Of a DNA stretch of 64,000 nucleotides, positions 44,953 through 53,864 are shown in pieces. The stretch spans positions 1,488,001-1,552,000 of the forward strand of contig NZ_CP071795.1 in the NCBI RefSeq assembly GCF_017498485.1, in the 5' to 3' direction. Below the pieces are notes generated by a model. The model saw nothing but the letters and a program-made list of their open reading frames with translations. It was not told where the DNA came from and searched no databases. Numbering within the stretch: the first letter of the stretch is position 1; every line of letters begins with the position of its first letter. The position numbers and the translations under genes were made by a program. This stretch comes from Polaribacter batillariae (lineage in GTDB: Bacteria > Bacteroidota > Bacteroidia > Flavobacteriales > Flavobacteriaceae).

Positions 44953-47391
44953 ATGAAAGTATTAAAATTCGGCGGTTCGTCTGTCGCAAATTCAGAAAAC
45001 ATAAAAAAGGTTTTAGCCATTGTTGAAAAAACTTCAAAAACAAGTAAAATTGCTGTTGTGGTTTCTGCATTCGGAAAAACAACCAATGCACTAATTGAAG
45101 GTGCACATTTAGCAGCTACAAAAAATGAAGCCTATAAAACGGTTTTAGAAAAGTTAGAAGCACATCATTTTAATGTAATTAAAGACTTGATTTCTTTAGA
45201 AAATCAACCTGAAATTCTAAATCACGCAAAAGAACTTTTCCACCAATTAGCAACCATTTACGAAGGTTGTTACTTATTGGAAGAATTAACGCCCAAAACA
45301 TTGGCAACCATTTCTAGTTTTGGCGAGTTATTATCTTCTTACATTATCGCAAAAGCGGCGAACATTTCTTTTGAAACTGGATATAAAGACAGTAGAGAAA
45401 TTATTATCGCATCTAATAATTACCTAAATGCAACCGTTAATTTTGCCGAAACAAATAAAAATATTACTGCTTATTTTAGTGGAAATCAAAAAAAAGTAAC
45501 ACTTTTACCCGGTTTTGTCGCCAAAACAAGCGAAGGAAAAACCACTACTTTAGGACGTGGAGGCTCAGATTATACTGCTGCAATTATTGCTGCCGCTGTA
45601 AATGCAGATGAGTTACAAATTTGGACAGACGTTTCTGGAATGTTTACTGCCAATCCAAGTGTGGTAAAACAAGCGTTTCCTATTCCACATATTTCGTATC
45701 ACGAAGCCATGGAATTGTCTCATTTTGGCGCGAAAGTTATTTATCCGCCAACGATTCAGCCAGTGTTGAAAAAAGAAATTTCTATTAGAATTAAAAATAC
45801 ATTTAAACCAGAAGAAGAAGGTACTTTAATCGCCAAAGAAACTAGTAACAAAAAGCCTGTAAAAGGAATTAGTCATATAGAAAACATAACTTTAATTACC
45901 TTAGAAGGCAGTGGCATGGTTGGCATTCCAGGCTTTTCTAAACGTTTATTTGAAGCGATTTCTTTTCATAATATCAATATTATTTTAATTACTCAAGCTT
46001 CGTCAGAATTATCGATTTGTATTGGTATTGCTGATGAAGATGCACAAAAAGCAAAAGCAGTAATCGACGAAACTTTCGAGTTTGAAATCGAGAAACAAAA
46101 AGTAAATCCTGTAAAATTAGAACAAGATTTATGCATTATTGCTTTGGTGGGCGATAATATGAAAAATCATCAAGGTTTAAGCGGACAAATGTTTAGTTCT
46201 TTAGGAAAAAATAATGTGAATATTAGAGCCATTGCACAAGGTTCTACTGAGAAAAATATTTCTGCAGTAATTAATAAAAATGATGCAAAAAAGGCCTTAA
46301 ACACCTTACACGAACAATTTTTTGAAGAAAAAATTAAGCAAATCAATCTTTTTGTAACTGGAGTTGGTAATGTTGGCGAACGCTTTTTAGCACAATTAGA
46401 ACAGCAAAAAAAACACTTAAAAAAGCATTTAAAACTAAACGTTCGTGTCATTGGTTTGTCTAACTCCAGAAAAATGATTTTTAACGAAAAAGGAATCGAT
46501 TTAAAAAACTGGAAAGCGCTTTTAGAAAACGGAGAATCAACAAGTTTAGAGAGATTCTTCAACAAGACAAAACAATGTAATTTAAGAAATAGTGTTTTTG
46601 TAGATAACACTGCAAACCAAGCCGTTTCCGAAGTTTACGAGAATTATTTAAGACAAAGTATTGGTGTCGTAACCTGCAATAAAATTGCTTGTGCTTCTTT
46701 GTTAGAAAATTACAAAACATTAAAAGCAATTTCAAGAAAATACAATGCGCCATTTTTGTTTGAAACCAATGTAGGTGCAGGTTTACCAATTATAGATACC
46801 TTAAAAAACTTAATTAATTCTGGTGATAGAGTTCATAAAATCCAGGCTGTTTTATCCGGAAGTTTAAACTTTGTGTTTAATAATTTTAATAAAAATACAA
46901 CGTTTCATGATGTTGTAGCGCAAGCACAAAAAGAAGGTTATACAGAACCAGATCCAAAGATCGATTTAAGTGGTGTGGATGTTGCCAGAAAAATTTTAAT
47001 TCTTGCTAGAGAAAGTGGTTACGATTTAGAATTAAGCGATATTTCTAAAAATGCTTTTCTTCCTGAAGAAAGTTTAAAAACCAAAAATAATGATGATTTC
47101 TACGCTTCTTTAACAAAGAACGAAGCACATTTTCAACAAATTTTTAAGGAAGCAAATGACAAAAATTGTCGTTTAAAATATGTCGCAGAATTTATAGACG
47201 GAAAAGCAAATGTTGGTTTGCAACACATTCCAGCAGAGCATCCTTTTTATAATTTAGAAGGAAGTGATAATATTGTATTATTTTTTACAGATAGATATCC
47301 AGAAAATCCTTTAATTATAAAAGGTGCTGGTGCTGGTGCAGATGTTACTGCTTCTGGTATTTTTGCTGATATAATTAGAACTACTAAATAA
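44953..47391 (+). CDS. thrA: Bifunctional aspartokinase / homoserine dehydrogenase
   Basis: An 812-residue fusion. I start at ATG 44953 (MKVLKFGGSSVANSENIKKV), the canonical aspartokinase opening; the frame extends 68 codons upstream but only through the leader region. The kinase domain includes TLGRGGSDYTAAIIAAAVNA and LQIWTDVSGMFTANPSVVKQ. ACT domains occupy about 310-455 (ITLITLEGSGMVGIPGFSKR). The dehydrogenase begins near 465 with LFVTGVGNVGERFLAQLEQQ and contains ETNVGAGLPIIDTLKNLINS. It commits aspartate carbon to threonine and is feedback-inhibited through the ACT domains in relatives. Confidence 0.96.
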   Translation: MKVLKFGGSSVANSENIKKVLAIVEKTSKTSKIAVVVSAFGKTTNALIEGAHLAATKNEAYKTVLEKLEAHHFNVIKDLISLENQPEILNHAKELFHQLATIYEGCYLLEELTPKTLATISSFGELLSSYIIAKAANISFETGYKDSREIIIASNNYLNATVNFAETNKNITAYFSGNQKKVTLLPGFVAKTSEGKTTTLGRGGSDYTAAIIAAAVNADELQIWTDVSGMFTANPSVVKQAFPIPHISYHEAMELSHFGAKVIYPPTIQPVLKKEISIRIKNTFKPEEEGTLIAKETSNKKPVKGISHIENITLITLEGSGMVGIPGFSKRLFEAISFHNINIILITQASSELSICIGIADEDAQKAKAVIDETFEFEIEKQKVNPVKLEQDLCIIALVGDNMKNHQGLSGQMFSSLGKNNVNIRAIAQGSTEKNISAVINKNDAKKALNTLHEQFFEEKIKQINLFVTGVGNVGERFLAQLEQQKKHLKKHLKLNVRVIGLSNSRKMIFNEKGIDLKNWKALLENGESTSLERFFNKTKQCNLRNSVFVDNTANQAVSEVYENYLRQSIGVVTCNKIACASLLENYKTLKAISRKYNAPFLFETNVGAGLPIIDTLKNLINSGDRVHKIQAVLSGSLNFVFNNFNKNTTFHDVVAQAQKEGYTEPDPKIDLSGVDVARKILILARESGYDLELSDISKNAFLPEESLKTKNNDDFYASLTKNEAHFQQIFKEANDKNCRLKYVAEFIDGKANVGLQHIPAEHPFYNLEGSDNIVLFFTDRYPENPLIIKGAGAGADVTASGIFADIIRTTK

Positions 47392-47396
47392 GTTGG

Positions 47397-47463
47397 CAGT
47401 TTGCAGTCTTCAGTAGGCAGTATTCAGTAAAAAAACTGACTGTAAACTGAAGACTGAGAACTG
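47397..47463 (+). repeat. CAGTCTTCAG-type inverted repeat between thrA and thrB
   Basis: Arms CAGTTTGCAGTCTTCAG (47397-47413) and CTGAAGACTGAGAACTG (47447-47463) pair at 15 of 17 positions. Further ACTGA/GACTGAAGACT units follow up to 47476. It fills nearly the whole gap. Confidence 0.65.
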
Positions 47464-47484
47464 CTGACTGAAGACTTAAAAAAA

Positions 47485-48405
47485 ATGAAAACTTTAAAAA
47501 TATTTTCTCCTGCAACTGTTGCCAATGTTTCCTGCGGATTCGATTCTATGGGTTTTGCTGTAGATGCCATTGGCGATGAAATGACGTTTACAAAAACCGC
47601 AGAAAAAGGTGTAAAAATAACCAAGATTACGGGTGCAAATTTAACCTATGATGTTGATAAAAATGCAGCAAGTGCAGTCGTGAAAAAGATATTATTAGAA
47701 GCTAATGCCGATTTCGGAATTGAACTTACCATCCACAAAGGATTTTCTCCTGGAAGTGGTTTGGGTAGTTCTGCTGCAAGTGCTGCTGGTGCTGCTTTTG
47801 GGGTAAATCAGTTTTTAGAAAACAAATATTCTGATTTAGAACTCACTAAATTTGCGATGTTTGGCGAAGAAGTTGCTTGCGGAACTCCAATTGCCGACAA
47901 TGTTGCAGCCGCAATTTATGGAGGTTTTGTATTGGTTAGAAGTTACGAACCTTTGGATATTATAAAACTTCCAGTTCCAGAAAAGTTGAGAGTAGTGGCA
48001 ATTCATCCTCAAATTGAAGTAAAAACAAAAGATGCTAGAGAAGTTTTGCCGAGAGAAATTCCGTTAAAAAATGCCATTACACAATGGGCAAATGTTGGTG
48101 GATTGGTAAGTGGATTGTACACAAGCAATTACGAATTAATTAGCAATTCTTTGGTAGATTTGGTGGCAGAACCTGCCAGAAAATCTTTAATTCCGTTTTT
48201 TGATGGAGTGAAAGAAAGCGCCATAAAAGCTGGTGCTTTAGGTGCAGGAATTTCTGGTTCTGGCCCAACAGTTTATGCTTTATGCGAAGGTGATATAATT
48301 GCAGAAGAAGTACACAATGCTATTCATAAAACGTATAAAAATACTGGAATCGATTTTGAAATCTTTACTTCAAAAGTGAATCCAGCAGGAATAAAAATAT
48401 TATAA
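47485..48405 (+). CDS. thrB: Homoserine kinase
   Basis: A 306-residue GHMP kinase that phosphorylates homoserine. The ATP loop is SPGSGLGSSAASAAGAAFGV near residue 90. N-terminal IFSPATVANVSCGFDSMGFA and C-terminal LGAGISGSGPTVYALC are the other two GHMP motifs. It lies between thrA and thrC, with palindromic repeats on both sides. Confidence 0.95.
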   Translation: MKTLKIFSPATVANVSCGFDSMGFAVDAIGDEMTFTKTAEKGVKITKITGANLTYDVDKNAASAVVKKILLEANADFGIELTIHKGFSPGSGLGSSAASAAGAAFGVNQFLENKYSDLELTKFAMFGEEVACGTPIADNVAAAIYGGFVLVRSYEPLDIIKLPVPEKLRVVAIHPQIEVKTKDAREVLPREIPLKNAITQWANVGGLVSGLYTSNYELISNSLVDLVAEPARKSLIPFFDGVKESAIKAGALGAGISGSGPTVYALCEGDIIAEEVHNAIHKTYKNTGIDFEIFTSKVNPAGIKIL

Positions 48406-48415
48406 AATTAGATAA

Positions 48416-48448
48416 AGACCTCACAGGTTTTAAAAACCTGTGAGGTCT
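48416..48448. repeat. 33-base palindrome, copy 1 (thrB-thrC gap)
   Basis: Arms AGACCTCACAGGTTTT and AAAACCTGTGAGGTCT around one extra A; identical to 50026-50058. Inside the operon it would form a strong hairpin in the mRNA. Confidence 0.85.
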
Positions 48449-48462
48449 AAAAAACGAATAAA

Positions 48463-49749
48463 ATGAACTACTACAGTTTACATAGAAAATCGCCAAATAC
48501 AAACTTTAAAAACGCAGTTGTAGAAGGTTTGGCAAAAGACAGAGGAATTTATTTTCCTGAAACAATTACGCCACTTTCAAAAGATTTTATTGAAAATATA
48601 GAAGATTATTCCAATCAAGAAATTGCTTTTGAAGTGATTCAACAATTTGTGGGTGATGAAATTCCGGCGGAAAAATTAAAAGAAATTGTGGCAGAAACGG
48701 TTTCTTTCGATTTTCCTGTGGTAAAAATTACAGATAAAATTGCTTCTTTAGAATTATTTCACGGCCCAACAATGGCTTTTAAAGATGTTGGCGCCAAATT
48801 TATGGCGAAGTGTTTGGAATATTTCAATCAAGGAAACGAAGATGAAGTCACTGTTTTAGTTGCCACTTCTGGAGATACTGGAGGCGCAGTTGCCAATGGG
48901 TTTTTAGGTGCAAAAGGCGTAAATGTGGTTATTTTATATCCTTCAGGAAAAGTAAGTGATATTCAAGAAAAACAACTAACCACTTTAGGACAAAATATTA
49001 CAGCTTTAGAAGTCGATGGTGTTTTTGACGATTGCCAAGAAATGGTAAAAACTGCTTTTTTAGATGAAGAAATTACGAAGACTTTAACCTCTGCAAATTC
49101 AATAAATGTGGCACGTTGGTTGCCACAAATGTTTTACTTTTTCTTTACTTATAAAGAATTGAAAAAACTGAATAAAGAATTGGTTTTTTCTGTTCCAAGT
49201 GGAAATTTTGGAAATATTTGTGCAGGAATTATGGCACAAAAATTAGGTTTACCAATCAAACATTTTGTGGCTTCTACCAATGTAAACGACACAGTTCCTA
49301 ATTATTTAAAAGACGGAAAATACATTCCAAAACCATCAAAAGCAACCATTTCTAATGCCATGGATGTTGGAAACCCAAGTAATTTTATTAGAATTCAAGA
49401 ATTATATAATAATGACTTTGAAACAATAAAAACCCATTTTTCTTCATACAGTTTTTCTGATGATGCAACTCGCGAAAAGATGAAAACGATTTACAAAGAC
49501 TCTGGTTATGTGGCAGATCCTCATGGAGCAGTTGGCTATTTAGGGTTGGAAAAATATGGTTTAAATGAAAACGAATTTGGGGTGTTTTTAGAAACGGCAC
49601 ATCCTGTTAAGTTTTTAGATGTTGTAGAAGAAACTTTGCCTATAAAAGTCGAAATTCCAGAACAGATTCAGAAAGTAATCAATAATAAAAAAGCAGCCAT
49701 AAAAGCAAGTTCTTATGAAGATTTGAAAGCTTTTTTGATGGGGAATTAA
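48463..49749 (+). CDS. thrC: Threonine synthase
   Basis: A 428-residue PLP enzyme converting O-phosphohomoserine to threonine. The N-terminal NYYSLHRKSPNTNFKNAVVE and the PLP lysine in GPTMAFKDVGAKFMAKCLEY, then LVATSGDTGGAVANGFLGAK and VFSVPSGNFGNICAGIMAQK, are the family signatures. It ends the thr operon. Confidence 0.95.
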   Translation: MNYYSLHRKSPNTNFKNAVVEGLAKDRGIYFPETITPLSKDFIENIEDYSNQEIAFEVIQQFVGDEIPAEKLKEIVAETVSFDFPVVKITDKIASLELFHGPTMAFKDVGAKFMAKCLEYFNQGNEDEVTVLVATSGDTGGAVANGFLGAKGVNVVILYPSGKVSDIQEKQLTTLGQNITALEVDGVFDDCQEMVKTAFLDEEITKTLTSANSINVARWLPQMFYFFFTYKELKKLNKELVFSVPSGNFGNICAGIMAQKLGLPIKHFVASTNVNDTVPNYLKDGKYIPKPSKATISNAMDVGNPSNFIRIQELYNNDFETIKTHFSSYSFSDDATREKMKTIYKDSGYVADPHGAVGYLGLEKYGLNENEFGVFLETAHPVKFLDVVEETLPIKVEIPEQIQKVINNKKAAIKASSYEDLKAFLMGN

Positions 49750-49753
49750 TTCT

Positions 49754-49832
49754 TGTCATTTCGAACGAAACGCAGTGAAGTTGAGAAATCTTATGTATTT
49801 CTATTAGATTTCTCCATAAAGTCGAAATGACA
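49754..49832. repeat. GTCATTTCGA-type inverted-repeat element
   Basis: Ends TGTCATTTCGA and TCGAAATGACA, with inner GAGAAATCT and AGATTTCTC. It is one of two such elements in the 315-base gap 49750-50064. Confidence 0.75.
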
Positions 49833-49880
49833 TTGGAACTAAAAATTAAACGGTTATTTCTAATGGAACGCACTAACCCT

Positions 49881-50003
49881 TGTCATTTCGAACATTACTG
49901 AAATCAAAATGAATTTTGATTGAAAGTAGCTTGCGAAGCAAAACAGTGAAGTTGAGAAACCTTATGTATTTCTATTACATTTCTCCATAAAGTCGAAATG
50001 ACA
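49881..50003. repeat. GTCATTTCGA-type inverted-repeat element, longer variant
   Basis: Same ends as 49754-49832 but with about 45 extra bases (AACATTACTGAAATCAAAAT ... GAAAGTAGC) that resemble the interior of 6935-7127. Confidence 0.7.
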
Positions 50004-50025
50004 TTCTTAATTAAAATAATTTATC

Positions 50026-50058
50026 AGACCTCACAGGTTTTAAAAACCTGTGAGGTCT
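50026..50058. repeat. 33-base palindrome, copy 2 (after thrC)
   Basis: Identical to 48416-48448. It lies seven bases past the pdeM stop codon (on the other strand) and is followed by TTTGTCTC; it could end both thrC and pdeM transcripts. Confidence 0.85.
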
Positions 50059-50064
50059 TTGTCT

Positions 50065-50727
50065 CTACAACTCAAAAATCCCATCATTTGTAAAACAATA
50101 ATTTTTACATTTTCTTAAACTTTGTCTTGTGTTTAAACCTGTAAACAAACTAAAAGCAGGTAAAATTAGTTGATTTTCTGTTACTTGAAAACAAGGTAAT
50201 TTAATTCGTTGTTTTCCTTTTCCTTTGATAAAAACTCCAGGATGAATGTGTCCTGAAATGGTGAAAAAATCGCTTCTTTCTTCAACTGAATCATGCACAA
50301 ATTTTAAAGTGTTTATATTCAATTCAGTTTTAAAAACTTCAATATTAAATTGCTCGTAAATTTTGTTGCTTAATCTATCATGATTTCCTTTTATCAATTG
50401 TAATTGTAAGTTTTCGAATTGCAACAACCACTCTTTGAACTCATCTAAATCAGCATTGTATTCTGCGTGAAATAAATCGCCCACAATTATTAAATTTTCA
50501 GCTTTAAAATGGTTAATTAGCTGTTTTAAACGCTCTAAATCTGTTGTTAAAACGTTTTTAGGAATTGGAATGCCACTTTTTTGAAAATGTGCCGATTTTC
50601 CAATATGCAAATCACTTAAAATTAAACTTTTTTGAGATTCCCAATATAAAACTCGTTGATTTGTAACTTCTAAAACCTCATCTTTACAAAGTATTTTTTT
50701 AGAAATTATTACCAAAGGTTTTATCAT
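50065..50727 (-). CDS. pdeM: Ligase-associated DNA damage response endonuclease PdeM
   Basis: A 220-residue calcineurin-like metallophosphatase. Metal motifs in order: LILSDLHIGKSAHF, IVGDLFHAEYN, LIKGNHDRLSN and TISGHIHPGVF, all intact. PdeM accompanies the ligase-associated helicase, ligase and exonuclease in many bacteria and is proposed to process DNA ends. It starts two bases after the helicase stop, so it is in the same transcript. Confidence 0.9.
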   Translation of the reverse strand: MIKPLVIISKKILCKDEVLEVTNQRVLYWESQKSLILSDLHIGKSAHFQKSGIPIPKNVLTTDLERLKQLINHFKAENLIIVGDLFHAEYNADLDEFKEWLLQFENLQLQLIKGNHDRLSNKIYEQFNIEVFKTELNINTLKFVHDSVEERSDFFTISGHIHPGVFIKGKGKQRIKLPCFQVTENQLILPAFSLFTGLNTRQSLRKCKNYCFTNDGIFEL

Positions 50728-50729
50728 AT

Positions 50730-53177
50730 TTAGGCTTTTAAAGCTTGTTTTTGAATGCGTTCTATACGTTTGCTTAAATCTTCGTTACTCATGGTTCCTC
50801 GCAAACTATCTACTTTTAACGGAAAACTCAAAGGTGTAAAATTTTGTGCTCTTTTCAAAATGATTTTACTTTCTGAAATTCGTTTAAAAGCACTTTGTAA
50901 ACGTACTTTTTCTAATTCATAATCGAAAACTTCGTTATACGCTTGTTTCAGTAATAAATTATTGGGTTCGTGGTCATTTAAAACTCTAAAAATTAAACCT
51001 GATGAAGATTGTAAACTTTTATTCGTTTTTCGATTTCCTGGTTGTGTTTGGATCACCAAACCAGCAACCACAGCAATATCTCTAAATTTTCGAGAAGCCA
51101 TTTCACTCGCATTTATACTTGCAGTTACATCCTGAATTAAATTTTCTTTCGAGAATATTTCAGTAATATTTTCTTCGTTTAAAGGAATTTCTTGGTCGCT
51201 TAACAACTCAAAACCATAATCGTTCATAGCGATTGTAAAGGTTCTTTTATCAATCTGACTAATTCTATACGCAATTAACGAAGCCATAATTTCGTGCACC
51301 AATCTGCCTTCAAAAGGATAGGCAAACAAATGAAAACCTTCTTTGGTTTCTATGAGTTCTACTAAAAATTCGTCGTGTTTTGGAATGTGAGAATTGGCTT
51401 CTTGTCTTTTTAATAATGGATGCAAAAATTTAAGTTCTTTTTCTCTATTATTAGGTATTAAAGCATCGCTTAACTTCAATCTTAAAAAATGGGTTAAGTA
51501 AGAGGTTAATGGTAATCTACCACCCATCCAACTTGGCGTAATGGCTTTTTTATTTTTGCTTCTTTTTACCAAAACAGTCATGTCTTTTATTTGTTTCATC
51601 TCTAAAACCCTTCCTCCTAAAATAAAAGCATCGCCTTTTTTTAATTTTGAGATAAAATATTCTTCCACCATTCCAATATATCCACCAGAAAAAAACTTTA
51701 CAAATAGCATTACTTCACTTACAATTACACCAATATTCATTCTGTGCATCATGGCTATTCTTCTACTTTTTACTCGGTAAAATCCATCTTCATCTAACAC
51801 TACTTTATGAAATTCTTCATAAGCTTTTAGCGTATTTCCACCTTGTGTAATAAAATGAATACACCAATCGAATTCTTCTTTGGTTAAATAATGAAAAGCG
51901 TGAATTTCCTTTACCAATTCAAAAGTTTCATCTGCCTTAAAACCTTCGCCAACTGCCAACGTTACTAAAAATTGAACTAAAACATCGTAGGTTAAAACAT
52001 ACGGAATTCTCGATTCGATTTCATTCTGTTTTACAGCTTCTTTTACAGCAGCAACTTCTATCAATTGCAAAGAATGTGTGGGAACAGCGTAAATTTTAGA
52101 ACGCTCAAAAGGCGAATGCCCACTTCTGCCTGCGCGTTGCATAAAACGCGCAATTCCTTTGGCAGAACCAATTTGAATGACACAATCTACAGGTTTAAAA
52201 TCGACTCCTAAATCTAACGAAGATGTACAAACAACTGCTTTTAACAATCCGTTTGAAATGGCTTCTTCAATAAAATTACGTTGCACTTTATCAATAGAAC
52301 CATGATGAATGGCAATTTGTCCAATTAAATCGGGTTCTTCTTCAATTAAAATTTGATACCATAATTCACTCTGATTTCTGGTATTTGTAAAAATTAAAGT
52401 CGTCGTATTTTTATAAATAATGGGAATTATTTTAGAGCTCATCGTTTTTCCTAAATGACCTGCCCAAGACAACTCTTCTACTTCATCAGGCAACAGAGAA
52501 ACAATATCTATTTTCTTCTTTTCTTTTGCACGAATCATCGTGGTTTTTAGGTCATAAGGAATTAAGACATTTTTTGCTTCTTCTAAATTTCCAATGGTTG
52601 CAGAAATACTCCAAATACGAGTTTTTGGTGATAAATTTCTAATTCTCGCAATCGCAATTTCGGTAATTACACCACGTTTTGAGCCTAGTAATTCGTGCCA
52701 TTCATCAACCGCAATACAGTTTACATTTTTAAACCAACGTGAGTTTTTCTTTTGAGAAAATAATAAATGAAGCGTTTCTGGAGTTGTTAAAATAACGTCT
52801 GGCATTGCACGTTCTTGACGCCTTCTATCTTTGGTAGGCGTGTCTCCATTTCGAACCTCCACAGTCCAATCTAAACCAATTTCATCTACAGCAGTGTTCA
52901 TGGCTTTTGCCAAATCTTTTGCCAACGAGCGCAAAGGACTTACCCAAATTAATTTCAACCCTTTTTTATAGTTTTTTTGGTTGTTTAAATAATCGATAAC
53001 TACCGCTAAAAACACAGAAAACGTTTTTCCAAAACCTGTTGGAGCCACTACCATTCCACTGAAATTGTTATGATAGCGTTCCCAAGTTTGGGTTTGAAAA
53101 CTAAATGGCGTTTGATCTTTTTCTGCCATCCAGTTTTCTATGATTTTATAGCCTTGTGTTTGTTTGAAGTTGCTCAT
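50730..53177 (-). CDS. Ligase-associated DNA damage response DEXH-box helicase (Lhr-like)
   Basis: An 815-residue SF2 helicase. Walker A VVAPTGFGKTFSVFLAVV near residue 45, motif II AVDEWHELLGSKRG, motif III SATIGNLEE, and motif VI FMQRAGRSGHSPFERSK. The C-terminal Lhr-type domains extend past residue 450. It unwinds DNA from single-stranded gaps in the repair set. It precedes pdeM, and is separated from the upstream ligase by a 687-base repeat-filled gap, so it may have its own promoter. Confidence 0.93.
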   Translation of the reverse strand: MSNFKQTQGYKIIENWMAEKDQTPFSFQTQTWERYHNNFSGMVVAPTGFGKTFSVFLAVVIDYLNNQKNYKKGLKLIWVSPLRSLAKDLAKAMNTAVDEIGLDWTVEVRNGDTPTKDRRRQERAMPDVILTTPETLHLLFSQKKNSRWFKNVNCIAVDEWHELLGSKRGVITEIAIARIRNLSPKTRIWSISATIGNLEEAKNVLIPYDLKTTMIRAKEKKKIDIVSLLPDEVEELSWAGHLGKTMSSKIIPIIYKNTTTLIFTNTRNQSELWYQILIEEEPDLIGQIAIHHGSIDKVQRNFIEEAISNGLLKAVVCTSSLDLGVDFKPVDCVIQIGSAKGIARFMQRAGRSGHSPFERSKIYAVPTHSLQLIEVAAVKEAVKQNEIESRIPYVLTYDVLVQFLVTLAVGEGFKADETFELVKEIHAFHYLTKEEFDWCIHFITQGGNTLKAYEEFHKVVLDEDGFYRVKSRRIAMMHRMNIGVIVSEVMLFVKFFSGGYIGMVEEYFISKLKKGDAFILGGRVLEMKQIKDMTVLVKRSKNKKAITPSWMGGRLPLTSYLTHFLRLKLSDALIPNNREKELKFLHPLLKRQEANSHIPKHDEFLVELIETKEGFHLFAYPFEGRLVHEIMASLIAYRISQIDKRTFTIAMNDYGFELLSDQEIPLNEENITEIFSKENLIQDVTASINASEMASRKFRDIAVVAGLVIQTQPGNRKTNKSLQSSSGLIFRVLNDHEPNNLLLKQAYNEVFDYELEKVRLQSAFKRISESKIILKRAQNFTPLSFPLKVDSLRGTMSNEDLSKRIERIQKQALKA

Positions 53178-53270
53178 TTTTTTAAACGCAAAGACGCGAA
53201 GTCTTTTTATATTTTTTGTTCCTTTTTTTCTCTCTCAAGGAGCAAAAACTGAAATTTATTTTTAATAATT

Positions 53271-53362
53271 TGGGCGTTACCACAAGGGTCGCGCTTTACG
53301 CACTCGCTTTTTATTCGTTCCTCTCATAAAAGAGCTCAAACAATTGCTTCAATCGCTAACGC
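53271..53362. repeat. Structured GC-richer intergenic element
   Basis: A stretch starting GGGCGTTACCACAAGGGTCG and ending CTAACGC, with GCGTTA/TAACGC ends inverted. Its base composition is clearly richer in GC than the surroundings. It looks like a dispersed, non-coding element; I see one copy in this window. Confidence 0.4.
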
Positions 53363-53482
53363 GTGCGTGTTTATAATCATATTGTTATTCCAAACAGTTA
53401 TTTTCACTATTAAGAATCTTCTCCACAATGTTTGCGTGAGACGCTTCCAGCGTGACAAAACTGAAGTGAATTTATGGTTTCT

Positions 53483-53850
53483 ATGTCATTTCGACTTTAT
53501 GGAGAAATATTAAAGAAAACAGCTTAATCAATGAAGATTCTTCTCGTTAAATTAAGATTTCTCGACTTCACTGCGTTTCACTCGAAATGACAATTTTGTT
53601 TTTAGTTATAATGTCTTTTCGACTTTATGGAGAAATATTAAAGAAAACAGCTTAATCAATAAAGATTCTTCTCGTTAAAATTAAGATTTCTCGACTTCAC
53701 TGTGTTTCGCTCGAAATGACAATTTAGTTTTTAGTTATAATGTCTTTTCGACTTTATGGAGAAATCTCATAGAAAATAGCTTAATCAGTAAAGATTCTTC
53801 TCACTAAAATAAGATTTCTCGACTTCACTGCGTTTCGCTCGAAATGACAA
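53483..53850. repeat. Tandem array of three 128-129-base inverted-repeat units
   Basis: Units start at 53483, 53611 and 53740. Each opens ATGTC(A/T)TTTCGACTTTAT, has a central GATTCTTCTC(G/A)(T/C)TAA, and closes GATTTCTCGACTTCACT ... CGAAATGACAAT; the ends are inverted repeats. Units 1 and 2 are almost identical, unit 3 more diverged. It is related to the elements after thrC and rpoD. It fills most of the 53178-53864 gap. Confidence 0.85.
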
Positions 53851-53864
53851 TCGTCCTTTACATT

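Noticed and set aside
53483..53850. CRISPR-like repeat array
   Set aside because: Units of 128 bases are contiguous without spacers, have inverted ends and no cas genes nearby.
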